DNA of 64,000 nucleotides from Stieleria mannarensis (GTDB lineage: Bacteria; Planctomycetota; Planctomycetia; Pirellulales; Pirellulaceae): positions 62,001 through 126,000 of the forward strand of contig NZ_JACEHH010000004.1 of NCBI RefSeq assembly GCF_014154935.1, written 5' to 3'. The notes beneath the pieces were generated by a model. It was not told the origin of the DNA and did not search any database. It saw only the letters and a program-made list of their open reading frames with translations. Shown one piece after another: positions 18,212 through 27,216 of the stretch (the first letter of the stretch is position 1; every line of letters begins with the position of its first letter). The position numbers and the translations under genes are program-made.

Positions 18212-18916
18212 TTGCGAACGTTGCAGATCTTCAGCAATGCCGTTGAAGCGGAGATTCTCCGCACGCGGTTGGACGCCGCCGGGATTCTGGCGGTCGTCAA
18301 TGGAGGCGAAGTCGCAACGATGCTCAGCCACATCGGTTCTGCGGTCGTGCGGGTACGCCTGGAGGTGGCGCCGGAGGACTTCCAGCGGGCGAAAGAGATT
18401 TTGGAAGAGGACCAGATCGAACGCTACGAGCGAACGGCATGGCAGTGCAGCCGCTGTGACGAACGCAATGAACCGTTGTTCGATCTTTGCTGGAGCTGCG
18501 GAAAGCCGCGGGACGAGTCGGATCCTTCACGCCCCTTACTGGAGTTGGAATCGCCGGTCATCCGAGAGTCCGGCCCGATCGTCATTGCCGATCAGCCGCC
18601 GCGAAAACCGCCCAGTTCCAATCCCTACGCGCCGGTCGTGCCTGTCAACGACCATGGCGGCCGGCGAGCGGAACTGGAGGGAGCGGAGCAAGATTCGCGC
18701 GACGTCGAGCTGGTGGCACGCATTTTTCGTGGTGCGGTCAGCGGAATCTTAGTTCTGCCGCCGTTGCTGACCTTTTACGTGCTGTTCTTGTTAATCTTCG
18801 AAGTCCCCAAGGGGGCCTATCAAGACTCCCGATTTTTTTGGCGTTTACTGGCGTCGTGGTTCTGCTGCCTGATCGCAATCGTCTTCGCGGCGGTGGTCTG
18901 GTCGGGGTTGTTCTGA
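18212..18916 (+). CDS. DUF2007 and zinc-ribbon membrane protein
   Basis: About 234 residues. The N-terminus (about 1-62; LQIFSNAVEAEILRTRLDAAGI, VAPEDFQRAKEIL) matches the DUF2007 'putative signal transducing' fold. A zinc ribbon follows (WQCSRCDERN...LCWSCGKPRD), then a proline-rich linker and two C-terminal membrane helices (about 180-205 and 212-234). The TTG at 18212 is preferred because AAGGAG lies 8 nt before it. An in-frame ATG at 18176 lies within repeat DNA and would add 12 non-conserved residues. The gene stands alone between repeats. Its molecular role is unknown. Confidence 0.75.
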   Translation: MRTLQIFSNAVEAEILRTRLDAAGILAVVNGGEVATMLSHIGSAVVRVRLEVAPEDFQRAKEILEEDQIERYERTAWQCSRCDERNEPLFDLCWSCGKPRDESDPSRPLLELESPVIRESGPIVIADQPPRKPPSSNPYAPVVPVNDHGGRRAELEGAEQDSRDVELVARIFRGAVSGILVLPPLLTFYVLFLLIFEVPKGAYQDSRFFWRLLASWFCCLIAIVFAAVVWSGLF

Positions 18917-18941
18917 GCGGCGTTGGATACCAAGTGGAATC

Positions 18942-19019
18942 AGCAACCGTTGGTGTCTAGCCTTCAGGCGATTCCCCCTCGCTGCAAAGCAGGGACCCCG
19001 GGCGGCTAAAGCCCGCTAC
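18942..19019. repeat. Intergenic palindromic repeat (TAGCC..GGCGATTCC family), copy 2
   Basis: AGCAACCGTTGGTGTCTAGC followed by CTTCAGGCGATTCCCC and CGCTGC matches, in opposite orientation, the copy at 17483-17573. It lies between the DUF2007 gene and the end of the DUF1501 gene. The remainder of the 207-bp gap shows nothing else. Confidence 0.6.
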
Positions 19020-19123
19020 CCGCTAGGTTAGGCGTCGTATCCTCTGGGCGTTTCTCTACCGCACGCTCCACCGGATTTCGTGTGCTTCGTGTTTTTCGTG
19101 GTCAAAAATCCGCGTTTCTCCGG

Positions 19124-20515
19124 TTAAGCGAAAATCTCTTTCGCCACGACGCCTTCGACGTCGGTCAATCGAAAGTCACGCCCTGCGTAGCGGTAGGTCA
19201 AACGCTCGTGGTCCAGCCCCATCAGGTGCAGGATGGTCGCGTGCAGGTCGTGAACGTGCATCTTGTTTTCCACGGCGTAGTAACCGTAGTCGTCGGTCGC
19301 ACCATAGGCGAAACCTCCCTTCACTCCGCCGCCGGCCATCCACATCGTGAACCCGTGCGGGTTGTGATCGCGACCGTTGCTGCCCTGGGCCGTCGGCGTG
19401 CGTCCGAATTCACCGCCCCATAAAACCAGCGTGTCGTCGAGCAGCCCCCGTGCCTTTAAATCCTGCAGGAAACCCGCGATCGGACGATCGACTTCGGCCG
19501 CGTTCTTGGTGTGGCCCTGGTACAGCCCCGAGTGCTGGTCCCACTGGACGACGCTGTCGCTGTGCGTGACCTGGACGAACCGGACGCCTTGTTCCAGAAA
19601 CCGCCGCGCCATCAAACACTGTCGACCGAAATCTTCCGTGACCGGATCATCGATCCCATACAGACGCTGCGTCGCGGCAGACTCCGACGCAAGGTCCTGG
19701 ATCTCGGGCATCGCGGTCTGCATGCGATACGCCAGTTCGAACGAATTCAATCGCCCCTCAAGCGCCTGGTCGCGACCGGCCAGCTCCAGGTGCGTGCGGT
19801 TCATCGACGCGATCAGATCCAGTTGCCGACGTTGTGACTCGGGATCGATCCGATCGTTGCGAATGTGTTTGACCTTGGCCGCGGTCGCCGGCAGACTGGC
19901 GTTGCCGATCGGCGTTCCCTGGCAGTGTGCCGGCAAAAACGCGGCTCCCCAGTTGTTGACTCCGCCGTGGGCCAGCGTCGGGCAGATCGTCACAAACGCC
20001 GGCAGGTTCTCATTTTCGGTTCCCAGTCCGTAAACCAACCAAGACCCCATGCTGGGCCGGACAAATTGATCGCTTCCGGTGTGAATCTTTAACAGTGCGC
20101 CGCCGTGCGCGGGATTGGTTCCATGCACCGATCGCAGCACGCACAGGTCATCGACATGGCGGGCGACGTTGGGGAACAACTCGCTGACCGGCAATCCGCT
20201 CTGGCCGTACTGCTTGAACTTCCACGGCGACTTCAGCAAGTTGCCTTGCTTGGCAAACGTCACGTCGGGCAAATCGAACGGCGGCGCCTTGCCGTGGTCT
20301 CGATCCAATTGCGGCTTGGGGTCGAACGTGTCGACGTGTGACGGGCCGCCTTTCATGAACAGGAACACGATCCGTTTGGCCCGTGCCGGAAAATGGGGGC
20401 CTTTGGGCGCCAGCGGATTGTCCGTCGCCATGGCTTCCTGGCCCAGCATGGCGGAAAACGCCAAGTGGCCGAATCCGATCGCCGAGGTTCGCAGAAGTTG
20501 TCGTCGGGACTGCAT
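19124..20515 (-). CDS. DUF1501 sulfatase-like secreted protein
   Basis: A 463-residue protein of the DUF1501 family, an alkaline-phosphatase-like fold common in planctomycetes and nearly always paired with DUF1549/DUF1553 proteins. The N-terminus has a twin-arginine signal ([18 protein letters not shown]). Conserved family features are [69 protein letters not shown] and [15 protein letters not shown]. The start is ATG 20515, where the Tat signal begins; an upstream extension would be read through a repeat. It lies 104 nt downstream of the DUF1549/1553 gene on the same strand with a hairpin between. Catalytic activity is not established for the family. Confidence 0.9.
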   Translation of the reverse strand: MQSRRQLLRTSAIGFGHLAFSAMLGQEAMATDNPLAPKGPHFPARAKRIVFLFMKGGPSHVDTFDPKPQLDRDHGKAPPFDLPDVTFAKQGNLLKSPWKFKQYGQSGLPVSELFPNVARHVDDLCVLRSVHGTNPAHGGALLKIHTGSDQFVRPSMGSWLVYGLGTENENLPAFVTICPTLAHGGVNNWGAAFLPAHCQGTPIGNASLPATAAKVKHIRNDRIDPESQRRQLDLIASMNRTHLELAGRDQALEGRLNSFELAYRMQTAMPEIQDLASESAATQRLYGIDDPVTEDFGRQCLMARRFLEQGVRFVQVTHSDSVVQWDQHSGLYQGHTKNAAEVDRPIAGFLQDLKARGLLDDTLVLWGGEFGRTPTAQGSNGRDHNPHGFTMWMAGGGVKGGFAYGATDDYGYYAVENKMHVHDLHATILHLMGLDHERLTYRYAGRDFRLTDVEGVVAKEIFA

Positions 20516-20560
20516 GGAGGATGCCTTTGAAATCGGGCGGAGAACCCGTGTGGGATTCTG

Positions 20561-20621
20561 AAGTGGGATAGGCTTCCAGCCTGTCAACGCGGCAACGACA
20601 GGCTGGAAGCCTATCCCACTT
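20561..20621. repeat. Perfect 25-bp inverted repeat between operon genes
   Basis: Arms AAGTGGGATAGGCTTCCAGC plus CTGTC (20561-20585) and its exact complement (20597-20621) surround an 11-nt loop. The right arm overlaps the TAA stop of the DUF1549/1553 gene. Related half-copies occur at 45564-45613. It could act as a terminator, attenuator or RNA stabiliser between the two genes; there is no clear poly-U tract. Confidence 0.8.
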
Positions 20622-23490
20622 ATCGAACATAAATAAATTCGTTGCTGGCCATCAGACTTTGGCAGAACAGCGACCAAGCCTGCTGCTGCCGATCGTCTAC
20701 CGCGTCGCCACCGTCGGTCAACTGTGAAACAAACCGAATCGCACGTTCAATTTCATGCGGCGACGGTTCGCGTCCCACCGCGCGTCGATAGGCCTCGGCG
20801 ACGCGATCGATATCATCTTTGGATTGCGCCAGCACCGACCCGGCCAACGCATCGGCCGATTCCATCACCAGGCTATCGTTCATCAACAGCAAGTTTTGGG
20901 GTGCGATCACGGTCGCGTTGCGCGAACCGGTGGGCATCGTCGGGTCGGGGTAATCGAATTGCGTGAAGAACGCGTACAAGTTGTTTCGAATCACCGGCAG
21001 GTACAACGCGCGTCGCACGCTGTCGTATTTCGTGTGGTCTTCGGAGGTGTGATTGAAGACGAATTGTCGGTTCCGCAGCGGCAGGGTCTTGCCGCCGATC
21101 TCGCGGTTCAAACGCCCCGAGACCGCCAGGATGGAATCGCGGATCTGTTCGGCTTCCAAACGCCGCAAGTTCGCTTTCCAAAGCAAGCGGTTTTCCGGGT
21201 CGATCGTCGCATAGCGTTGTTCGTCGGGATGCAATGACGCGAGACGGTAGGTGTTTGACCGCAGGATCATTCGGTGCAGGTCCTTGATCGACCATCCGCC
21301 GGCCATGAATCGTCTGGCCAGCCAGTCCAGCAGGTCCGGATGCGACGGCCGATCACCCAGCCGTCCAAAGTTTTCGGTCGTCCGCACCAACGCCTCACCG
21401 AAGTGCCATCCCCAAATCCGATTGACGATCACACGGGCGGTCAGCGGGTGCCGGGTGTCGGCCATCCAACGCGCCAATTGCAACCGACCGCTCTGCCCGC
21501 TGGGAAAGACGGGGCGCACGGTGGAGTGTCGCATCACTTTGGGGAACTCACGCGCGACCGGTTCCCCCAGGTTCTTGTAGCTGCCTCGAATATGAATCGG
21601 CAATCGCTCGACCACGTCGCCTTCGCTGACCCCCATCGCGGCGGTTTCGTCGGCCGCGACGCTTTCAAAGGCCCGTGCCTCGTCCATCAACCGGTAGTAC
21701 TCCGCCAGCGTTTCGGGATCGAAGGCAAAGGATTCCTTGGCGGGAACGGCCAAAAAGCCGGCGTTGTCCAGCAAGGCCGCCCGGGCCGCTTGGAGCGTCG
21801 GATCATCCAGCGTGGTCGCTTTCGGGTTTTGCTTCTTTGCCGCGGCGAACGCCTGCTCGGCGCGCGCAAACAAATCGCCGTAGTGTCGCCGGATCGCATC
21901 GACGTCTCCTGCGTCGGCGAGTTGGTGCCAGGTGACCCACAGCGGATCATCGCGGTGAAAATCCAAGTGCATCCGGCAGTGGTGCAGGATTCGGGGGTGC
22001 AGCGAAAGTGGCTTGGCGATTTCGGCGACGGTCGTCAGCGGCATGGCGACGTCGAAGCGGGCTGCGGCGGCCAGGTAGTCGGCTGCGTTTTCGCGTGCCG
22101 CTTGGCGGATCTTTGCGATCGCCGCGTTTTTGAAACTCGCCGCCGCTTTCTTTTTGGCTGCGATCTGCGCATCGATCTCCTTCAGCCGCGCCGCTTCCTC
22201 CTCCGAGGAAAACGAATGTTCGTACCAGTGTTTGATCGCACCGGTATTGGAATCGCCCAGCGTCTTGGTGCTTTTGAAGATCGCGGCCAAGGCGTAGTAA
22301 TCGGATTGCATGATCGGATCGAACTTGTGATCGTGGCACCGCACGCATCCGAAAGTCATTCCCAGAAAGGCTTTGCCGAGCGTGTCGAGCTGTTCATCGA
22401 TGATGTCCATTTCCAGCTTTTGTCGATCGGGTTCGGCCAACACCTTGGCCCCCAGTGCCAGGAACCCGGTGGCGGTTTTGGTTTCACGGTTTGCTTCGGG
22501 CAGCAAGTCGCCGGCAATTTGTTCGATCAGAAATCGGTCGTACGGTTTGTCGTTGTTGAAGGCATCGACGACATAATCACGGTAGCGCCAGGCTTGGCCG
22601 TAACCCAAGTTTTCGTCCAGCCCGTTGGAATCGGCGTAGCGTGCCACGTCCAACCAATGCCTTCCCCAGCGGACTCCATAGTGCGGTGAATTCAGCAGGC
22701 GTTCGATCAATTTGTCATAAGCCGACGGCGACTGGTCGGCGACGAAGGCTTCGATCTGGTCGGGTGTCGGCGGTAATCCGATCAGGTCCTGTGTGATCCG
22801 GCGAATCAGCGTGACCTTGTCCGCCGGTGGTGCCGGTGACAGGCCGTTTTCCTGGAGCCGCGCCAGGACAAACGCGTCGATCGGGTTTTCCGTCCACTGC
22901 GAATCGTCGACCTGCGGAATCGCGGGATCTCTCACCGGACGGAATGCCCAAAACTGTCGCCCCTGGTCGATGCTCATGCCCGATGGACTGTGGTCGGCGG
23001 GAAGCTCTGGCGAATCGGGATCCGAGCTGGCGGGCACTCGCGGATCGGCCGCGCCCTCGGTGACCCATTTCTCCAACACCTTGATGGCGCGCTCGGGCAG
23101 CGGATTCCGGGGCGGCATCTGCAGGTCACGGTTCTGATACCGAATCGCCTGGATCATCAAACTCGCGTCGGCATCCCCGGCCACGATCGCCGGTCCGGAG
23201 TCGCCGCCTTCGGCCAGTCCCGCGCGAGTGTCCAGCCGCAGGCCTCCCCGGACGCTGCCTTCGGCCGAATGACAGTCGTAACAATGTTCGACCAACACCG
23301 GACGGACTTCCTTTTCAAAAAACGCGATCGCTTGTGGCGACGCTTCCTGGGCGAGTCCGGCCGACGCTGCGATCGTAAACGCAAACGCCGTCAGGCAACC
23401 AAGTAGACGCTGGGGGGTGTCCAGAAACAGACTGGGAACATGCATGGGGCGAATCAGCATGACAGGGGGGAAGGCGGGCGGGACGTTCAT
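20620..23490 (-). CDS. PSD1 and cytochrome c-like DUF1549/DUF1553 protein
   Basis: A 956-residue secreted protein. A signal peptide ([21 protein letters not shown]) is followed by a planctomycete cytochrome domain with heme motif CYDCH (residues 70-74, covalent c-type heme) and distal Met in [14 protein letters not shown]1549 follows at about 210-420 ([23 protein letters not shown]-like, [30 protein letters not shown]). DUF1553 is at about 670-930 ([56 protein letters not shown]). ATG 23490 is the first start; ATGs at 23460 and 23445 are possible. It precedes the DUF1501 gene, the usual pair. The family is linked to polysaccharide degradation and redox, without a proven reaction. Confidence 0.9.
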   Translation of the reverse strand: MNVPPAFPPVMLIRPMHVPSLFLDTPQRLLGCLTAFAFTIAASAGLAQEASPQAIAFFEKEVRPVLVEHCYDCHSAEGSVRGGLRLDTRAGLAEGGDSGPAIVAGDADASLMIQAIRYQNRDLQMPPRNPLPERAIKVLEKWVTEGAADPRVPASSDPDSPELPADHSPSGMSIDQGRQFWAFRPVRDPAIPQVDDSQWTENPIDAFVLARLQENGLSPAPPADKVTLIRRITQDLIGLPPTPDQIEAFVADQSPSAYDKLIERLLNSPHYGVRWGRHWLDVARYADSNGLDENLGYGQAWRYRDYVVDAFNNDKPYDRFLIEQIAGDLLPEANRETKTATGFLALGAKVLAEPDRQKLEMDIIDEQLDTLGKAFLGMTFGCVRCHDHKFDPIMQSDYYALAAIFKSTKTLGDSNTGAIKHWYEHSFSSEEEAARLKEIDAQIAAKKKAAASFKNAAIAKIRQAARENAADYLAAAARFDVAMPLTTVAEIAKPLSLHPRILHHCRMHLDFHRDDPLWVTWHQLADAGDVDAIRRHYGDLFARAEQAFAAAKKQNPKATTLDDPTLQAARAALLDNAGFLAVPAKESFAFDPETLAEYYRLMDEARAFESVAADETAAMGVSEGDVVERLPIHIRGSYKNLGEPVAREFPKVMRHSTVRPVFPSGQSGRLQLARWMADTRHPLTARVIVNRIWGWHFGEALVRTTENFGRLGDRPSHPDLLDWLARRFMAGGWSIKDLHRMILRSNTYRLASLHPDEQRYATIDPENRLLWKANLRRLEAEQIRDSILAVSGRLNREIGGKTLPLRNRQFVFNHTSEDHTKYDSVRRALYLPVIRNNLYAFFTQFDYPDPTMPTGSRNATVIAPQNLLLMNDSLVMESADALAGSVLAQSKDDIDRVAEAYRRAVGREPSPHEIERAIRFVSQLTDGGDAVDDRQQQAWSLFCQSLMASNEFIYVR

Positions 23491-23678
23491 TGTAGCCGTT
23501 CGTTACACTGTCGTCAGCAAAATCAATCCCGGCGAATAGGACAGCCATGATTCCGCCCGTACGATGGCCCCTCCGGGCCGTCGATCGAGGGGATTCGACG
23601 ACCTGAACGGCCGTTGTCCAACCGAAACGCCGTCGAACAACCGGCGACAAAAGCCTCTCTAACCAGCGATACTTCCCC

Positions 23679-24800
23679 ATGCTGAACGAATCCTCGCGAC
23701 AGCGCGATTTCCCAGCTCTCTCGGGCAAGGACTACTTCAACACGGCCGCCGAAGGGATTACCCCGACCGCCGTGCTCGATGCACTTCATCGATATGGTCA
23801 AGACAAACTGTTGGGCATGGACGGACGCGAGTTGCACGCCAAAGTTTGGGACAGTGCCAAACAACACATCGCCCGGTCGTACGGATTGACTGCCGACGAA
23901 GTCAGTTTGTGTTCGTGTTCGTCCGAGGCGTACAACTTGGCCGCGTTGGCACTGGGGCTGCGTGAAGGCGACGAGGTCGTGATCAACGACCTGGACTTTC
24001 CGGCCGGTGCGACGCCGTGGTTGCATGAGCAATGTCCGGCGACGGTCAAGGTCTGGCGGGCCCGCGAGTGGTCGCTCCGCATCGAAGACTTGATTCCATT
24101 GTTGGGCCCTCGGACGCGCCTGGTCACGACTTCATTGGTCAGTTTTTTTAACGGGCACAAAGTCAATCTGCCAGAAATGGTCGGCACGGTCCGGCGGCAC
24201 TGCCCCGCGTTAATCTCGGTCGACGTCACCCAAGCACTCGGCCGCATCCCGCTCGATTTGCGCGACGTTGATCTGATCGTCAGTTCGACCCACAAATGGA
24301 TCCTGGCTTCACACGGCGGCGGGTTGGTGGGCGTGCCGTCATCGAGTGCCGCGCGATTGACGGCACCGGCGGGCGGTTGGTTCCATTTGGAAAACGCATT
24401 CGATGCTGATCGATTCGAGCATGCCGTTGCCAAACAGGGCGCCGCCAGTTTTTCAGTCGGCATGCCCAACTATCCGGCCGTCTATGCCGTCGAGGCCGGT
24501 TTGCGGTACATCCAGTCGGTCGGCGTCGAAACCATCGACGCCCATTGCCGCCCCTTGGTTCGGATGTGCCTGGATGAACTGAAACGATTGCCCGTGGAAT
24601 TGATCACGCCCGATCACCCGGATCATTTGGCGGGAATCGTGGCGTTCATGCACCCCGACGCACAGCGGATTTATGACGCGTTGCATCAACAGAACATTCA
24701 CGTGATGTGCCACGCCGGACGTTTGCGAATTGCGATCCATGGATACAACGATCAAGCGTCCGTGGAGCGATTGATCGACGTGCTACGAAAGACGCTGTAG
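23679..24800 (+). CDS. Class V aminotransferase-like PLP enzyme
   Basis: A 373-residue fold-type I PLP enzyme of the cysteine desulfurase/class V aminotransferase family. The PLP Lys is Lys206 in SSTHKWILASHGGG. The cofactor Asp is Asp182 in SVDVTQALG, and aromatic stacking is at YFNTAAEG. The cysteine-containing loop typical of IscS is absent, so a sulfur-transfer role is unlikely. A kynureninase-like or isopenicillin epimerase-like reaction is possible. No signal peptide is seen. ATG 23679 fits the conserved N-terminus. It is divergent from the DUF1549/1553 gene (188 bp apart, with a small GGCCC/GGGCC hairpin) and convergent with the amidohydrolase. The substrate is unknown. Confidence 0.85.
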   Translation: MLNESSRQRDFPALSGKDYFNTAAEGITPTAVLDALHRYGQDKLLGMDGRELHAKVWDSAKQHIARSYGLTADEVSLCSCSSEAYNLAALALGLREGDEVVINDLDFPAGATPWLHEQCPATVKVWRAREWSLRIEDLIPLLGPRTRLVTTSLVSFFNGHKVNLPEMVGTVRRHCPALISVDVTQALGRIPLDLRDVDLIVSSTHKWILASHGGGLVGVPSSSAARLTAPAGGWFHLENAFDADRFEHAVAKQGAASFSVGMPNYPAVYAVEAGLRYIQSVGVETIDAHCRPLVRMCLDELKRLPVELITPDHPDHLAGIVAFMHPDAQRIYDALHQQNIHVMCHAGRLRIAIHGYNDQASVERLIDVLRKTL

Positions 24801-24825
24801 TGGACGAGGCTGCTCGGTGTTCGGG

Positions 24826-24905
24826 GTAGCGGAACTCGCCAAGAGTTTCGCACTGGTGTGGCAACACCGCACCAGGGGACCGAAAGCCTTGGCGGCTTCC
24901 GCTAC
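24826..24905. repeat. Cloverleaf-like dispersed repeat, copy B
   Basis: An 80-bp element with outer ends GTAGCGGAA and TTCCGCTAC. It has a left hairpin AACTC-GCCAA-GAGTT, a central stem CTGGTG...CACCAG and a right hairpin AAGCC-TTGGC-GGCTT. The central stem differs from copy A at several positions on both sides, keeping pairing. Its right end (GCTAC) contains the stop codon of the amidohydrolase. Confidence 0.9.
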
Positions 24906-25936
24906 CGGCCGATCGCCCCGAAGAACACCTTCTCGGCGGTCTTTCGCAGCATCCAACTGCGATCACGGTCGGTCAAAAAGTCCAACTTGTACCGAATCAA
25001 ATCGATCGAGTCGTGATAGGTGTGCCCGCCTTGAACCTGGTAGGGGCAATCGGTCGCCCACATCAACCGATCGCTTCCGAACGCATGAGCCAATCGGTGA
25101 ATCATCGGGCCCAGGTCGGTGTACGGCGCCGCTTTTTTTCCGAGTGCATAAAACGCGGACGTTTTGACATACGTTTGTTTGTGTTCGGCTAGACGGCACA
25201 GCGCGTCCAGATCTCGCTGGGAAATCGTGCCATCGATCCCGATCCTGGCGAAGTGATCGATCACGACAGGCGTCTGGGGAAACTGCCGGCACATCTTGTT
25301 GACCGACGGAAGGTATTCCGGGTTGATCAGCGGGCAGATTGCCAGGGATTCGTCGGCCGCACAGGCCCACATTTTTTTCATCCCGTCCCCGGACAACCAA
25401 CGGTCCGGATCGCGTTTGCCCGACACGATGCGGAATCCCCGTACGCCTTTGGCTTTCAATGCTTTCATGGTCTCCGCCGGGCGGTCGTTCGGATCGATCA
25501 CGGCCACACCGGAAAACCGCCCCGGGGCTTTTTCGATCACGTCCAGCATGTACGAATTGTCAAATCCGTAAAAACTCATTTGAATCAACACGATTCGGCT
25601 GACACCCGATGGCTCGGCCAGTCGCCACAATTGTTCGGGGGTAAAACTGGGCGGCTGCATTGCCGAGACGTCGTAGCGATCATCCAGCGGGTACGATTTC
25701 GTATCCGGCGTCCACACATGCACGTGCGCATCGATGTACCCTTTACCGGCAACGGACTGTGCGGCGTTGGACTGTGCGGCGTTGGACTGTGCGGCGTTGG
25801 ACTGTGCGGCGTTGGACTGTGCGGTGACAGGTTTGTGTGTCATGCACGTCGCAGCGGCGGCCGCGGTGGCTGTCATCCATGCACGGCGCGTCAAACGGTT
25901 GCCTTGCCGAGCGTGAACTTGATCGATTTGACTCAT
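24902..25936 (-). CDS. Secreted amidohydrolase 2 family protein
   Basis: A 344-residue TIM-barrel amidohydrolase (PF04909 type). Metal-binding HxH is His71/His73 in YIDAHVHVW. Further features are VVIDHFARIG with a metal His, and WATDCPYQVQGG with the catalytic Asp. Relatives act on lactones or carboxylates; the substrate is unknown. The N-terminus has a Tat-like signal (TRRAWMTATAAAAATC). Between signal and domain lies a five-fold QSNAA/QSVAG linker encoded by a 15-bp tandem repeat (25754-25828). ATG 25936 is chosen; the upstream open frame overlaps the divergent M20 gene. Start codons of the two divergent genes are only 22 bp apart. Confidence 0.88.
   Translation of the reverse strand: MSQIDQVHARQGNRLTRRAWMTATAAAAATCMTHKPVTAQSNAAQSNAAQSNAAQSNAAQSVAGKGYIDAHVHVWTPDTKSYPLDDRYDVSAMQPPSFTPEQLWRLAEPSGVSRIVLIQMSFYGFDNSYMLDVIEKAPGRFSGVAVIDPNDRPAETMKALKAKGVRGFRIVSGKRDPDRWLSGDGMKKMWACAADESLAICPLINPEYLPSVNKMCRQFPQTPVVIDHFARIGIDGTISQRDLDALCRLAEHKQTYVKTSAFYALGKKAAPYTDLGPMIHRLAHAFGSDRLMWATDCPYQVQGGHTYHDSIDLIRYKLDFLTDRDRSWMLRKTAEKVFFGAIGR
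25754..25828. repeat. 15-bp tandem repeat inside the amidohydrolase gene
   Basis: Four perfect copies of GGACTGTGCGGCGTT and a fifth variant (GGACTGTGCGGTGAC). On the minus strand they encode an Ala-Gln-Ser-Asn-Ala linker after the signal peptide. The unit length keeps the frame, so copy number can vary without breaking the gene. Confidence 0.95.
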
Positions 25937-25958
25937 TTGCCTGCGAGGCTCCCTTTTG

Positions 25959-27179
25959 ATGGACGACGATTCACCGCTGGCGATCTTGAAGCAATTGATT
26001 CGGATTCCCAGCCAAAACCCGATGGGACATGACCATCGGGGGCCGGAGTGGTGCGAACAGGGCATGAGCGATTGGCTGTGCCGATTTTTCGCAAGGCACA
26101 ACATACATCATCGGTACGACCAGATCGAACCGGGCCGTGGAAATGTGATCGCGAGACTGGATGGCGATCCCGACCGCCCCACGCTGTTGTTGGACGCCCA
26201 TCAAGACACGGTCCCGGTGGCCGGCATGCCGATCGATCCGTACCAGCCCCTGGAGCGAGGCGGGCGGGTGCACGGGCGGGGAGCCTGTGACGTGAAAGGC
26301 CCGATGGCAGCGATGTTGTCCGCCGTCGCACGTCTTCGTCGCGAGGACCCACATTCACGCAACAATCTGATCGTCTCGTTGACCTGTGACGAAGAACTGG
26401 GGCAGATCGGCGCCAGCGATTTGGCTCGGCGGATCAACACCGGTGACGCGTTGCTTTCGCCGAAACCCGATCTGGCGATCGTCGCCGAACCGACGGATTT
26501 GAACGTCGTGGTCGCGCACAAGGGTGTCTTGCGATGGCGGATCCGCACCTCCGGCATCGCCGTGCACAGCAGCCGTCCGACGCTCGGTCGCAACGCGATC
26601 TATGGCATGGCGCGAGTGATCGGCGGTTTGGAACAACTGGCCGCCCAGTTGCAATCCGATTCACCCGAGCATCCACCCTCTGCCACGCATCCGCTATGCG
26701 GTCGCCCGTCGCTCAGCGTCGGGACGATTCGCGGGGGTGAAAGCGTGAACATTGTGCCGGAGTGGTGTGTCATTGAAATCGACCGCCGAGTGGTGCCGGG
26801 CGAATCCTTCGACACAATCCTGCGGCAAACGCAGCAGGCGTTAGCGGATGGTTGTGGCGTTGAATTCGAGATGCTGCCGCCGGACACCAGCTGTGAACCG
26901 CTGGTCGATGGTGACAACGGTGCCCTGGCCGATTCTTTGGTCGCGCTGACCAAACGCATCGCCGGCGCGTCGCAAGCGATCGGGGTCGGTTTCGCCACCC
27001 AGGCACCGAAGTTCGCCGCCGTCGGCATCCCCACCGTGGTTTTCGGCCCCGGATCGATCGACCAGGCCCATACCAAAGACGAATGGATCGAGGTCGACGC
27101 GTTGAACCAGGGGGCGGAAATTCTGTATCAGTTTGCCAAACAGCGGCGGTGGTCCAATGCACGGTGCGGTTTAGAATGA
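25959..27179 (+). CDS. M20 family metallo-deacylase (ArgE/DapE-like)
   Basis: A 406-residue di-zinc M20 peptidase-family enzyme that cleaves N-acyl groups from amino acids or related amides in the cytoplasm. Metal and catalytic residues are His81 and Asp83 in LDAHQDTVP, bridging Asp111 in GACDVKGPM, the catalytic Glu pair 145/146 in TCDEELG and Glu in VAEPTDLNV. The dimerisation domain begins around HKGVLRWRI. It closely fits acetylornithine deacetylase/succinyl-diaminopimelate desuccinylase, but substrate choice cannot be read from sequence. ATG 25959 is chosen; a TTG one codon upstream also exists. It is divergent from the amidohydrolase and followed 37 nt later by the TPR gene. Confidence 0.87.
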   Translation: MDDDSPLAILKQLIRIPSQNPMGHDHRGPEWCEQGMSDWLCRFFARHNIHHRYDQIEPGRGNVIARLDGDPDRPTLLLDAHQDTVPVAGMPIDPYQPLERGGRVHGRGACDVKGPMAAMLSAVARLRREDPHSRNNLIVSLTCDEELGQIGASDLARRINTGDALLSPKPDLAIVAEPTDLNVVVAHKGVLRWRIRTSGIAVHSSRPTLGRNAIYGMARVIGGLEQLAAQLQSDSPEHPPSATHPLCGRPSLSVGTIRGGESVNIVPEWCVIEIDRRVVPGESFDTILRQTQQALADGCGVEFEMLPPDTSCEPLVDGDNGALADSLVALTKRIAGASQAIGVGFATQAPKFAAVGIPTVVFGPGSIDQAHTKDEWIEVDALNQGAEILYQFAKQRRWSNARCGLE

Positions 27180-27216
27180 AGGCGATCGTCTTGTCGAATT
27201 TGCGGAGCCCTGCACC

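Noticed and set aside
24826-24905. tRNA gene, because of the cloverleaf shape
   Set aside because: There is no T-arm GTTCRA, no CCA-proximal acceptor pattern or anticodon loop, and copies are too divergent and variable in length.
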